Shown here piece by piece: positions 1 to 10,755 of a stretch of 64,000 nucleotides of DNA. Each line of letters opens with the position of its first letter. The first letter of the stretch is position 1. Source of the DNA: Dichotomopilus funicola (Eukaryota > Ascomycota > Sordariomycetes > Sordariales > Chaetomiaceae); the NCBI RefSeq assembly GCF_033296635.1, contig NW_026944072.1, forward strand, positions 124,001-188,000, in the 5' to 3' direction. A program made the position numbers and the translations under genes. The notes under the pieces were generated by a model. The model was given only the letters and a program-made list of their open reading frames with translations, was not told the DNA's origin and did not search any database.

Positions 1-143
1 AGGTCGACATTTATGTCTGGGATGGCGACATGGCCCAAATATTCCCAGAGCCTTGGGAGTTGGACCGATTTATTGCAGACCGACTTGATGATTGGCTCGA
101 CCTTTTCGATGGGATGGAGCTGGTGGGCAGCCCGGAGGACTAG
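1..143 (+). CDS. C-terminal end of an unknown protein (partial)
   Basis: An open frame enters from the left edge (codons from base 3) and stops at TAG 141-143. The visible 46 residues are acidic and Trp-rich (for example VWDGDMAQIF and DDWLDLFDGME), which looks coding rather than random, but no family is recognised. Most of the gene is outside the window. It could equally be the tail of a decayed gene, given the pseudogenes that follow. Confidence 0.4.
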   Translation, partial: VDIYVWDGDMAQIFPEPWELDRFIADRLDDWLDLFDGMELVGSPED

Positions 144-1126
144 TTAGCAATCGGCAGGTGCGGCTCTGCTCGTCAAGACTGCAGACCCCTTGCCCTCAGA
201 TGCTCTTTCCTGTCAGTACCTAGGTAGGTAGGTAGCAACCTGCTTTCAGATGGCAAGAGCCTCATCATCCACTGCTCTCCCTTTACGCTTGGAAGATCAA
301 GTTTCACTTCCAGCAGCACATGCACTCCGCGACGCTGACATCCCTTCTCGCGTCTGCATCCCAAGCTCAGCTCCGGGCAGTGGCCTAGATTATGTTGCTG
401 GGAACTTCACCGGATTATTCTCTACTTTACTTATAATGGTATAGTTTTCCTTCTCTTTAATTCATGTTACTTCTAATCTCCCTCTAGATTCCTAGAAAAG
501 TAAGATACAGGAAAAGTAATATTCTCTTTATCTTTATAACAGTCTATTTTTCTTTATCGATAAAATTCATATTCTTTCGAATGAAACTTCTGTCTTTGTC
601 TTGCAGTTAGGAGTTGAAAGATACAGTGCCCCTTTTGAAACACCTAGGCCAGCCGTCGTCTCTTTTAATTCGGGCTGTGGCTCAATCCTCCAGACGAATG
701 TCACTCCGAGGCGAGAATTGAGGTCTCGTGGATTCAAATTCTTGTGCTAGAAGAATTAAAATCTTACATTGGGCGCTAACTTTACTCCGCAGCCAAATTC
801 CTGCTTGAGTCATTATCCTGGCAGGACGCTGCGCTCTGGTGGTGGATGAATTACCCTTTTGGGACTGATATCGCCTGTTGGTTCGGCGTAGGCAATGGCC
901 TGTTGGCGCGACGCGACGGCTCGTGAAGAGGAGGATCGATCCGATTGGCAGATTTTCTGTGACCGCGTTTTGACTTTTCCCCAAGCTAGCACCGAATTAA
1001 CTTGGAAACAAGGAGGAGAAGAAAAGTCTGTTCCCAAGTATCGTTATTCTGTCAACTTCAACTTCAACTTCCACTTGCCCAACTAATTACCGCTGCCCTT
1101 TGCCGCCAATCGCTGCATATTACACC
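144..1126. other. Intergenic, no gene seen
   Basis: No convincing coding frame. It holds a short TAGG tetranucleotide run near 219-235 and an AT-rich low-complexity stretch around 420-620. The GGTAGGTA word recurs in other intergenic parts of the window (near 4707, 38036, 50203, 50718). Confidence 0.6.
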
Positions 1127-2124
1127 ATGCCGCCCGTTACATCCGACAATGACCTCCCCAAGTTGCTCAACACGCCAACGAAGCAGGTCAAGCGAATCAA
1201 GAAGCTGGTGTCAGAGCATCTTGGAAGCGCCTCCAAACGTGTCGACAGGCCACCGATGCAGGGGATCTTCAGCCGGACCTTCTTCGTTACCTAGCTGACG
1301 GACGCGAGGTGGTCATCCAATTCCGAACCGAGCAACTGGATGTTGACGCCTTCGTGGTAGCCAAAGGGGCCCTGGACCGAGTTGTCCCGGATGTGATGGC
1401 TCTCCATGACGACGAACTGGAGAAGTACGGCGTCTGGGCTTACTCTCTTGAGCGTTTGCCGGGACAGGTGTGGGTTCACGGTGTCGCAGGCAAGGGCGGT
1501 GAAGGCCGTATCGCCATCAACAAGTCGCTTGGGCGTGTACTGCCCAAAGGATACCTTGCCGACAACAGCGGCGATGCTGTAGCAACCAAGGTCCGGCCAC
1601 ATATCGAGGCCATACTGGCTAGCCCGCTGGACGAGGTTGCGACTTATCGACCTTTGCTACAAGGGTTGCTTGACAAGCTAGACGATCTCGGCAAGCTACC
1701 TCTTTGGGTCTCGCACTACGACCTCAACGACGTCAACGTGCTCATCGACGAATCCTGTGGGGTTACCGGCTTGATCGATTGGGAGTTGTCCACACCGAAG
1801 CCCTTCGCCGTCGGCCTCGGCCGCATCCATACCCTGGCTGGTGAATACACGGGTGGGGAGTTCTGGATGCCGGACGAGTTCTAGGTTGCGGAACGAGCCT
1901 TTTAGACGGGGCTGTTTGCTGGCATGACTCAGCAGACTCGTGGGATGTTGGAGAAGAATATCGATCTGGTCCAGGACGCCGTTATTCTTGGCACGCTCTT
2001 GGACAGCTTTTTCTAGGAGGACGGAAACATAGGATGTGGCGAAGTGACCATGAAGGCCCTTCCCAAATTTCTTACCTGTCGGATTCCCGCGGTAAGGGGG
2101 GATGAGCCTCCGTACGAGGAGTAG
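1127..2124 (+). pseudogene. Aminoglycoside phosphotransferase (APH)-like kinase pseudogene
   Basis: Remnant of a fungal APH/choline-kinase-fold protein of about 330 residues. The first part reads in one frame from ATG 1127 to TAG 1292-1294. Homology then continues in another frame (YLADGREVVIQF... from about 1288), so there is a frameshift near 1290. The catalytic loop SHYDLNDVNVLID (Brenner motif HxDxxxxN) and the metal-binding GLIDWE are intact at 1720-1790. Downstream the same frame is interrupted by TAG at 1882, 1903 and 2014, then resumes family-like sequence (LVQDAVILGTLLD, MKALPKFL, GDEPPY) to a final TAG at 2122-2124. Each internal TAG is explained by a CpA-to-TpA change (CAG to TAG once, TGG to TAG twice), the RIP signature. 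No product of normal length can be made. Confidence 0.8.
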
Positions 2125-2661
2125 GATCCTCAATCTGCATCATGGAGACCAGGAGCATACGTGATCATGTGGGAGATTCAGATAAAGACAATATAAAAGC
2201 TCTGTTGAACAGTATGGCCGCATCTTGCGCGAACCGCCGAGTTAAACTCCATGCTCAACGGGAAAGGCATTGACCTCGGGTTGTCACGATTAGTACTAGG
2301 GAGAACAAGAGCGCCCGTTTTTGAGCAAATCTGACTTTTGCCAGCGTTTACGCGGAACCTGAAAGGAAATTCTTAGTGTTGAATGTTCCCAGGCCCTGGG
2401 CTTGTGTGTTTTGCACGAGAGATCGCACCTGGGTGCATCGAGGGTAATGAGGTGAGAGTGCGAGAAATATAAAAGCGAGATTAAAATCAAGTATCTGATA
2501 TTTAAAAAAACAGTGAAAACCCTCCATTCAAAACAAAACAACGGTTTCGAAATGTGTTGATGGGTACATGACCCGCCTCATATTGACATAGCAGAATGCA
2601 GGAGATGCCCCCACGCCGTCATCACCCTCTTGCCGGCGGTCACTCCTGTCCGAAGAATACC
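2125..2661. other. Intergenic, no gene seen
   Basis: Lies between the kinase pseudogene and the 3' end of the Gly-rich gene. No coding signal; probably the 3' UTR of the minus-strand gene at its right end. Confidence 0.5.
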
Positions 2662-3741
2662 TTAGTTGAAGGCGTTTTCACCGGCGTCGGATCCGGAACC
2701 GGTGTTAGCCCCGGAGCCAGTGCCAGAGCCAGTGCCACTGCCGGTACCACTGCCGGTACCGGAGCCAGCCCCGGTGTTGGCCCCAGACCCGGTACCAGAA
2801 GTACCAGAGCCAGTGCCAGATCCAGTTCCGGACCCAGTGCCGCTAGACCCGGTACCCGCGCCGTTGGCAGCCCCAGAGCCAGTGCTGGAGCCAGTTCCAG
2901 AACCCGTTCCAGCACCAGAACCGGTACCACTGCCAGTGCTACCCGAGCCAGTGCTCCCAAAGCCGGTCCCCGAACTGCCAGCGGCATTACCACCGGCATT
3001 ACCACCGGCATTACCACCGGCATTACCAGCAGCGCCGCTAGATCCAGCATTGCCCGTCTCAATGCCGCCACTACCAACAACACCCTTAGCGTTCGCAGCA
3101 TCACCGGCATTAGCGTTCGCGGCCGCAGCAGCATCCGTGGCATTACCCGCCGCGCCACCGGCAGCAGCACCACCAGCAGCAGCACCACCAGCACCACCAG
3201 CTGCAGCCCCAGCTCCAGCCCCAGCCGCAGCACCCGCCTTCCCCTTGCCTTTACCCTTGCCCTTGCCCTTCCCCTTTCCTTTACCCTTTCCTTTGCCCTT
3301 GCCCTTTCCTTTGCCCGCTCCAGCGGCCTGCCGTCTGACATGGAATGAGTTGCTGAGCTTGCCGCCTACAAGCTGCTCGACGGCTTGCTCTAGGGCGGAT
3401 TCGTCGTCTTGGTTGCCCTGGGCGTTTTGGTCTTGGGCTTGGGCATCTTGGGCGGCCTGGGGATCTTGAGCATCTTGACCACTCGCGACAGCTGCACCGG
3501 CGCCGGCACCGGCACCGGCGTTGGCGTTGGCTGCGCCGGTGGAGAGGGCGCTGCGGGGGACGACGGAGGTTGTGAATGCTAGGTGGTGTTAGTTAATTCA
3601 TCGTTGGACGAGAGTTGGAGATGAGAAAAGTAAATTGAAGGGGAGCTCACTGTCACGAGGGTGGTGCTGGAAGGCTGAGGAGGTCGTGCCCAGGAGCAGC
3701 AGGGGCGCAACGGCCGCGAGGAAGGAGGCGGAAAAATGCAT
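2662..3741 (-). CDS. Secreted Gly/Ala/Ser/Thr-rich low-complexity protein
   Basis: Two exons, complement(2662..3578, 3651..3741), 335 aa. The intron is GTGAGC..CCTAG. Residues 1-22 form a signal peptide (MHFSASFLAAVAPLLLLG core). An Ala/Asn/Gln-rich propeptide-like stretch leads to a dibasic VRRQAAG site suited to Kex2 cleavage. After it come a run of about 13 Lys-Gly pairs, Ala/Gly blocks, four perfect NAGG repeats and a long tail of (G/S)TGSGTGS repeats. The composition suggests an extracellular or wall-associated structural protein; no catalytic domain is visible and no GPI signal is obvious at the C-terminus. All three minus-strand frames and two plus-strand frames are open over the repeats because of base periodicity. 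This frame is chosen because it alone joins the signal peptide through a clean intron. Function unknown. Confidence 0.75.
2983..3030 (-). repeat. 12-bp tandem repeat, four copies, in the Gly-rich gene
   Basis: GGCATTACCACC units start at 2983, 2995, 3007 and 3019, the last diverging at its end. On the coding strand they encode Asn-Ala-Gly-Gly. The identical units point to recent slippage, so copy number may vary between strains. Confidence 0.85.
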
Positions 3742-5521
3742 TTTGAGTTGCTTTTAGTGCTTTGTTTTCAGGTATTTTTTTTGGTGTTTTGCTGGCTCGC
3801 ACCCGGCGAGATATTTAGATGCTAAGAATAAAAGACGGAGCGAATCAGCAGTCAATGCCGATGTGAAATGGGAATGAAAGAGCAAGCGATGGGAAAAAAG
3901 ACTGAGAAATTCTAAACCGGCCAGCCAAGAACGAGCATGTTGAGATCCAAGAGGGAAGCCATTTTTAAGTCATACTACCACTAGGCCTGGACCAATCGAA
4001 CACTGTCATGAACGGTAATGATCAGATGTAAAGTGGCAATCCGGCGCGGTAGCTGATGCTGTGGACGTTTCAGCCATTTTTCGCAAACATGCAAACGCGT
4101 ACACACATCCCCACCAAACGCTCGATCTTGCGCTGTGTTGCCATCGGTGGCGGAGGCTTAGCTCAAATCATGTCGGGATGGTTCCCTGTGGTGTTGAGTC
4201 AGTTCACTCTCGGCCGGTGCGATGCCGTCCAAGGTGAAACGGGAAACGGGCGGTCGGACCTCCTCATGACAGCGATCTTGGTGGTGAGGGATCCCAGTTG
4301 TGTTTTGTGGAGAAAGCTTGGCATGTGAAACCCAGAAATAGACCTCTGATTGATGGGCATACCGGGTCGGACGACAATCCAAGTTACAGCGGCTCAAAAG
4401 CGGATGATCGCCGCGATTGACATTGTCGTTCGGTGTGGAATTGACGGAGACTTGGCTTCTTTTTATTTCAGGGGCATCCTTTCTGTAACTTGGCGTTACC
4501 CCTGAGAATGAGCACAAACGTTGCGAGGAGCAGAATCTTCAAATCATTACTGAGAAGAGTTGTACAGCCCTTTTTTGCGTTCCATTTCTGTTACACGGTG
4601 AATTGCAAGTTCCCCAGTCAAGGAATGGCGGTTCTTGTGACTGCGTTGAAACTGTTATAAGCGGGGAACTTGCTTTGGGGGAGACAGACCACATGTATGT
4701 GGAGAGGTAGGTAGTGTTCTAGACATTATCTATTGCCATGCTCGATTCAAATATGCAATATTTGCCCTGGATTTCCCCAGCCATTCCCACAACTATGCAG
4801 GGTATCTTCGATTCGAAACTAACAAACATCCCCGTTTGAAACGAGGCATAATTAAGTGGCTCGGTGGCTGCCTCCATGACTGCTTGCCGTAGGTTCGAAT
4901 CCACCACAGGAAACACGTCGGCAGGTGTCAGAGATGCAAATGGGATTTGAAATACGTAAAAGAATGTGTTCACTACCCGCTGATATCTTCTAAGCATGAC
5001 CCCATATTACGAGGCAGAATCTAATTATCTCATAACTACAAGGTGTAGGAAACATTTCATAAACAAGATCATGATTTAACGTACAATTAACAGTTTTTTT
5101 TTGCACGATTCCATTACCAAGGAAATAGCCTGCTACCGGAAGACATTGTACCTGGTGTAATGGGACTCTGTTCCTCCGAAACAAGACAATCTATATAAAT
5201 ACTCGGGTTTGGATTCTGACAACGTGTCGCCCCGATGTAGTGTGCTAAGGGGGAGCTCGGGTGGATACACTAGCTTCCCTAGGTTTCGTTGTTCAATTCC
5301 TCAACGTTGCTGTACTTAATCGTGGAGGTAATTATTATGGCTTCGTAAATTAATAAATAAAATCTTCGCCTAAAATTATCAGCCCGCTCCAAGCACAGAG
5401 CGACCCGGGATAAATATAGGTGACCAGTCCCCAAGCATTAAAGTAGACCATGAACAGATGGAACTCCGCAAACTAGTCAGCCGTTCCGGCTGACCCTTTC
5501 GCCCGGGGTCCTCACCTCGCC
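3742..5521. other. Intergenic, no gene seen
   Basis: About 1.8 kb containing the promoter of the Gly-rich gene at the left. The open frames at 4056-4328, 4158-4517 and 4719-4997 have no family-like features. A Pol III-like A-box/B-box pair (4857-4867 and 4892-4902) is discussed under rejected items. Confidence 0.5.
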
Positions 5522-6390
5522 TTAACCTGTTGCGGGGCCTCCTTCAGCATCATTTGGTTGATACTCTGGTTGGTATTCGGCGACTGGGGGTTGATACGGC
5601 AATTGCTGCGCAGGAGATTGAGGAGGTGGCGGCTGTTGAACAGACTGATCTTCTTGCACCGCCGGCTCCGGTGGAACGTATTGGGCCTGCTGCGGCACCG
5701 GCTGGTCCTGCTCGGGTTGTTCACCACGCACCCTGCAACCCAGTTAGACTCGATACCAACGGACCTCCACCGAAAAAATGACAACACTGACTCTCGCGAT
5801 CCGTCATCCACCTCCATCTCACCACTTCCCCCTTCAATCTGACCCTCGCCCGCTTCCAACCCGGCACCCCCTTCTAGCCCACCACCTTCTTCCAGCCCTT
5901 CCAACCCCTCCAGCTCGTCCCCGCCTTCTACCCCCGTAGACTCCCCGCCCTCATTATTCCGCGACCCCTCTCCCTTCCTCGGCCTGCCCGTCCGCTTCCC
6001 AATCGTCGGCGTCTTCTTCTTCAACGCGTACTTGATTTGGTGGATGGAATACCCCGTGACGCGCCGGATCTCAGACGGCCCCATACGCGCGTCGCGCGAC
6101 AGGGTCTGGATGCGGATCAGGTCATCCGGCTTCAGTTGCGCACGGCCCACAACGCCCGGCGGTCGGCCCATCATGTAGATTGACCCTTGGGGGAGTGATC
6201 CCGAGGACGGTTCGTCGTCGTGATGGGGTTTCAGCTGCGTGGGCGTGAGGTTGGTGATGAGAAAGCAAGACCACGGGGAGAGGCTAATTGGTGCGATCGT
6301 GGCTTTAAGTGGGGCTGGCACATGACCGGGGTGGAAAACTTTTCGTCCTCCCGATGGGTTGCGCTTTCCCCTGTCGATCATGCAGCGCAA
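5522..6390 (-). CDS. Helix-turn-helix/AT-hook protein, transposase-HTH-like
   Basis: Two exons, complement(5522..5732, 5792..6390). The donor is GTCAGT, the acceptor TTGCAG, and the intron is 59 nt. The longest form is 269 aa from ATG 6390; an internal start at 6174 or 6171 (MMGRPPGVVG) gives about 197 aa and may be the true one, because the sequence upstream of it looks non-conserved. The core LKPDDLIRIQTLSRDA..GPSEIRRVTGYS is a predicted helix-turn-helix like those at the N-terminus of Tc1/mariner-type transposases, directly followed by an AT-hook-like GRPRKG. Then come a Gly/Glu-rich acidic stretch and a Gln/Pro-rich tail (QPEQDQPVPQQ, QPPPPQ). No DDE catalytic domain exists. It is likely a nuclear DNA-binding protein, possibly a domesticated transposase fragment; the role is unknown. 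Confidence 0.6.
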
Positions 6391-6811
6391 AACATAACAA
6401 CAGAAGGAACGAGTTGAGTCGTTTAGGGCCTAGCTCATCAACAAAACACACGCCAATTTTTGGGACAGGTCGCGCTGTTGCTAATGATTTGACGGTGGGT
6501 TCGACGAGGCAGTGTTCCTTCTCTCTCCCAAATCCCGAGTTACCTAATTTCTCCCATGAGCACCTGTGCGTTCGACGCACGGCTTGAAGCTTTGTAATTC
6601 CCGACGAACTCCGTTTGGTGACAATAACAGTTAACAGGTTCCGTCTTTACACGCATGCTAATTAGATGATGTGGGAGACTGCTCTACAATAGACTCCCGG
6701 GAAATATTTGAACAACCCGGCATTTGATTCTTCTCAAAGGCAAGGCAATATGCGAATTGCTTTAGTTAACTACTTAAGGATTCTTCAACTTAACAACTTC
6801 CCCTCAACCAT
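6391..6811. other. Short intergenic region
   Basis: Promoter side of the HTH/AT-hook gene and 3' side of the flavin monooxygenase gene. No gene or clear element seen. Confidence 0.4.
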
Positions 6812-8768
6812 TCAAGCGCTGTCCCACCCCCTGAGCCGGGCCAGAATTTGCAGTGCGACCAACCTCGAGAAATACCGGCACAGCGCCAAATTCCCGCCGT
6901 GGAACCACAACCCCGGATGGCCCGAATTGGTCCAGATGGTCCGCATCTCGCCCTCCTGGTCCCAGCCCCAAATATCGCCCACCTCATCGGGCAATTCCTG
7001 CCCGAGGATTGTTTCAGCCGTGGTCCGCATATTCTCGTAGCCCGTCGCAAAGACAATTTCATCTCCCTCTAGGGTGCTCCCGTCCGCGAACTTCAACCCC
7101 GTGGGCAGCACCTCGGCAATTTCCACGCCGTGCTTGACCTTGACCTTGCCGTCGATAATCAGCTGGGCTCCACCAACATCGATGTAATACCCGCCTCCGC
7201 GCTGTAGATATTTGCAGAAGATTCCGCCGTCGGATGGGCCTAGGTCGATCTTGAACCCGGCTTTCTCGAGACCATCCAGCATCTCCTTATCACGGCCCAC
7301 CGCAATACCAGTCAGATCAACCTGCAGCGACTTGAGCGCTTCGTTGGGGAAGGCGTACACCCAGATGTCGCTGTCCTCGACCGGGGGACCGCCTTCTTCA
7401 TAGAGCACACCTAGGGAAACCTTTTGGGAGGTCTCGCTAGAGATGACGTAGGTGGACGAGCGCTGGACAACCGTCACGTCGTAGCCCTTTTCGACGTAGT
7501 CCTGGCAAATGTCCATACTCGAGTTGCACGCACCCACGACGATGGCGCGCTTGCCCTTCCCGGATTCTTTGGCGCCGGGGAAGTCACCAGAGTGGACCAA
7601 GAGGTCCCCCTGGAAGGAGTCCTTTCCTGGGATCTGGGGCGTGTAGGCCTTTCCAGAGTGGCCAGTCGCGATGACCACGTGTCTAGGGGAGAAGGACCGC
7701 GTTTGTGTCGTGCCATCGGGCCGGGTCCGCTTGATCTGGACGGCCCAGGTCTTGGTGTTCTCGTCCCATACATTTGACACGAGCTCGGACTGCGTCCAAA
7801 CGTTGAGTTCGAGGGCCTTGGCGTAGGATTCGAACCAATCGCCGAGTTTGTCCTTGGGCGTGAAGACGGGCCAGAAGTCAGGGAACGGAACGTAGGGCAG
7901 GTGGTCGTACCAGACAGGGTCGTGAAGGACGAGTTGGTGGTATCGTTTCCGCCAGTTGTCGCCGATCCGCTCGTTCTTGTCGATAACCAGCGTCGGGATG
8001 CCCAGCATTTTGAGTCGGGCAGCCGCCGTCAAACCGCCCTGGCCAGCCCCTGACTACGTTAGGCTATCATCTGTAAAGAACATAACGGAGCACAAAACAG
8101 AGGGAACACTCACCAATAACAACAACCTCCGGCCCCTCCTCAGTAAACTCCCCCTCATCCACCCTCCTCTCCACCCAATTTTTCCTCCCCTCTTTACCCC
8201 CATGTTCCACCCCCTTCACTCTCTTCTCGCCGCGCCTCTCTTCCTCCCCCGTCACCCCCTCCAACGTCGTAAACAGCGTCCACACCTTCCACACTCCGCG
8301 TTCCACCTCCGCCAACCTCACCAGGCCCCTCCCAACCTTCCCAGCTGACGTCTTCACCGTCACAAAAAACCCGACCCCCTCGGCCCCACCAGTCGGTTTA
8401 AACCCAGCCGCCTGCGGCCGACGGAACGGGTGCGTCTCATCCAGAGCAAAAGTCAAGCCATCGGCATTGCTATTATCGTTGACGTACTCGCGAATCGCAT
8501 TTTGTCCCTTGAGGGTGCGCAGACGCCAGGATAATACGAGATGATCACGCCAGTAGGCAGTAGGCGCATCCGGGCTGCCGGTGTCCGGTAGAAAAAGATC
8601 GGCGATGGCGTCCAAGTTACGGGATGCGAGGCCGTCGTTGAGCGAAGTGATGAAGCGGGTTGCGATGCCGGTGGCGTCGATCTCTGCGGTGGGGGTGATG
8701 GCTGTGGGGGGCCAGACTGCGGGGGGCAGGTTGGAGGAGCCTGGGACGACGCGTTCGGCGGGGGACAT
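6812..8768 (-). CDS. Flavin-containing monooxygenase with N-terminal SnoaL-like domain
   Basis: Two exons, complement(6812..8049, 8114..8768), 630 aa. The donor is G|GTGAGT and the acceptor TCAG, which together restore the FAD-binding motif VVVIGAGQGG near residue 218. The first 200 residues (ATRFITSLNDGLASRNLDAIADLF, then alternating strands) resemble the NTF2/SnoaL-like fold often found ahead of this FMO class. The catalytic half has the FMO signature FQGDLLVHSGDF, the NADPH-binding VVGACNSSMD and the late FATGYEN motif. It should be a soluble or membrane-associated NADPH-dependent oxygenase of small nucleophiles or ketones; the substrate is unknown. The start at 8768 (MSPAERVV) is preferred over ATG 8843 because the extra residues look like leader sequence. 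It lies 5 kb from the first PKS, beyond two broken genes, so a role with that PKS is only possible. Confidence 0.85.
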
Positions 8769-10095
8769 GGTGAGGGTGGATGGGTGTTGACCGTGTTGGT
8801 GATGGGTTTGAGATGGAGTTGATGGGGAGGGAGGAAAACACAAGAGAATGGGCGTGTTGTTGGGTTAAAAGAGGGGATGGGTGTTCAGATGGTCGTGTCG
8901 GGTCTCAAATATGCAGCACAACCCCAATTCTCCCCAATTCTCCCCAATCTCCAACTCTCAAGCTAACCCCTCAACAAAACGACTTGACTTAATTACACAA
9001 CGACCGCGACAAGCGCCGCATCTCCTCAAAACCCGCGGAGTTACCCATCTGGGAACCTCCTCTTTTGTCGGTTTCGCTCTACATGTTTACAGTACGATCC
9101 AAATGTGCTCCCCACTATTTCCCTGCCCGCAGCCCCTCACTCAGCTGGAAGACGTCTTCCATTAAACCCCATCCTAACCCACGGGGTAACCCACCCGCAT
9201 CCGCGTATTACCCGCATGCGCATGCGCCACAGCCGATGCAGATCCGATGTAGACATCTCGTCCTGCAGCAGCTGAAGCGGCATCGGCGGGACCGAACATG
9301 TGCTAATTCAGTTAGTCTTCGTTTTTGAAGATTCCTTGGTGGGTACACTTTATTCGCGGGGAAAGGTCCAGACTTCAGGTGAGACCCCGCTTGTGTGCTC
9401 TTGTGTGTAACTAGTTGTGGTAACGATTCGATCTCGTGATGTGAAGAGCTTGCGGTTGGGGTTTGTCCTGTGCTAGTCCTAATTAGAGATTTACCAATGT
9501 TTCGAGGTGATGTGAGGTTTTGCAAGACAATCTGGTGATTACAGTACGAATAGTAGGAACGTCAGATTAGCTAGTGGAGAGGCTATTAAGTTTATAGCGT
9601 CCGTGCCGTTATCCACCAAAAGCCAACACCGATTTCGGATGCACTCCCATCCCGACCTCGGCGTTGAGCTACTTGTAGACTTTTACCTAATTTTGTACCG
9701 GGCCAAAAAGAGAGCAGGCCAGATTACCATTACTCAAAAGAAAAAGGAAAATAGGGGAAAAAACATCAAAAACATACAACACCGGGGATTCCCCAGTCGT
9801 CACCGACCTGAGTACTAATCCGGCGATCAGCAGTTTGACTAGGGGAGAGCGGACGGGATCCCGTATTTTCTACTGTCTATGGTCGTATGTGGCTGTCTAG
9901 CCTCGACAGCATGCTTAAGAAGGGTCGTGGGACGAGGTGTAGAACAATGAGCCGGGGGATCTTGATGCTATGGACGCGACCTCCAACTCCTTGTATCACT
10001 GTGTGTGCCTGAACGGGGTTAGATACTAACCCGGCTCGGGGGGTGATGGGAAGGAGCTGGACGTTAAAGCTAGTGACGATAAGGGGGGTGCGAAG
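8769..10095. other. Intergenic, no intact gene; carries a dispersed repeat copy
   Basis: Promoter of the flavin monooxygenase on the left. Around 9830-9895 there is a segment resembling 44512-44580 (about 37 of 50 bases in the best part). No intact coding frame is seen; small open frames at 9208-9525 and 9603-9818 look random. Confidence 0.5.
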
Positions 10096-10755
10096 ATGGA
10101 TGGCTTGAAGGATGGCGAGGCAAAAGAAGATGATGAGTCGGAGGATAACGAGGAGGGGGGTGCGCCGCTATATGCGGACACGGATGCTGGTGAAGAGAAT
10201 GACGATGAGGATGCTAAGGAAGATATGGATTTACAGGAGGAAACGGAGGAAGAGGTCGCTGACAGCAACAACGGAAACGAGAACCCATCCGAGCCCAAAC
10301 CAAAGAAGCATATCATGAGGGCCACTCCCAACCGCGTGGCGGCCTGGGCGCTCCTCGCGGCGGTGCAGATTGTGCCGTTTGATTTCAGCCACTGCACGCG
10401 GCTGACCATCGCGACCGACTCAGAGCACGCCATCGAGATGGCCACGAACCGGTTGCAAAACATGCTCGAGCGCGGGCTGCCGTTCCGCATGGCGCGCGGC
10501 CAGCCGGTTGAGGACGAAGATATCCGGTGGCAATTTGCGGGAACCGTCAAGGACCTGGCGTACCAAGGCGTTGAGATGGCCATCATGCGGTGTCGCGAGG
10601 GGGAGGGCATTCGGTTGCCGCTGGGTGACGGGGACGGGTATGTGTTTGGGAAGCATGCTGCGATGGCGCTTTGGCGGCGGGATAAGGAGGCGAGGGAGCA
10701 TCATAAGCCAAGGGGAGATCTGGAGTTTGTGAGGTGGATGAACTTGTATGCGTGA
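10096..10755 (+). CDS. RNase H-like domain protein, truncated and probably inactive
   Basis: 219 aa. The first 70 residues are very acidic (EDDESEDNEEGG, EENDDEDAKED). Residues 75-200 match the distal part of fungal RNase H-type domains: the NR..A..A helix, then TRLTIATDSEHAIEMA, where TDSE carries the second catalytic Asp. The usual NRAEL glutamate is replaced by Val-Ala (NRVAAW), and the first beta-hairpin with the leading DG(A/S) motif is absent. The late catalytic Asp is not in its normal NTVAD context. Hydrolase activity is therefore doubtful. The frame is open upstream to a stop at 10027-10029, so a missing 5' exon or a 5' truncation is likely. The next gene is also broken, which favours decay. 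Confidence 0.5.
   Translation: MDGLKDGEAKEDDESEDNEEGGAPLYADTDAGEENDDEDAKEDMDLQEETEEEVADSNNGNENPSEPKPKKHIMRATPNRVAAWALLAAVQIVPFDFSHCTRLTIATDSEHAIEMATNRLQNMLERGLPFRMARGQPVEDEDIRWQFAGTVKDLAYQGVEMAIMRCREGEGIRLPLGDGDGYVFGKHAAMALWRRDKEAREHHKPRGDLEFVRWMNLYA

Noticed and set aside
2596..3469. Long plus-strand frames over the Gly-rich gene
   Set aside because: They are periodicity artefacts of the GGx/GCx repeats; the minus frame alone has a signal peptide and intron.
4857..4902. tRNA-like sequence: A-box TGGCTCGGTGG and B-box GGTTCGAATCC
   Set aside because: The boxes match Pol III consensus but start only 35 bases apart (about 44 expected). The T-stem pairs at 3 of 5 positions and no acceptor stem forms, so it is a relic or chance.
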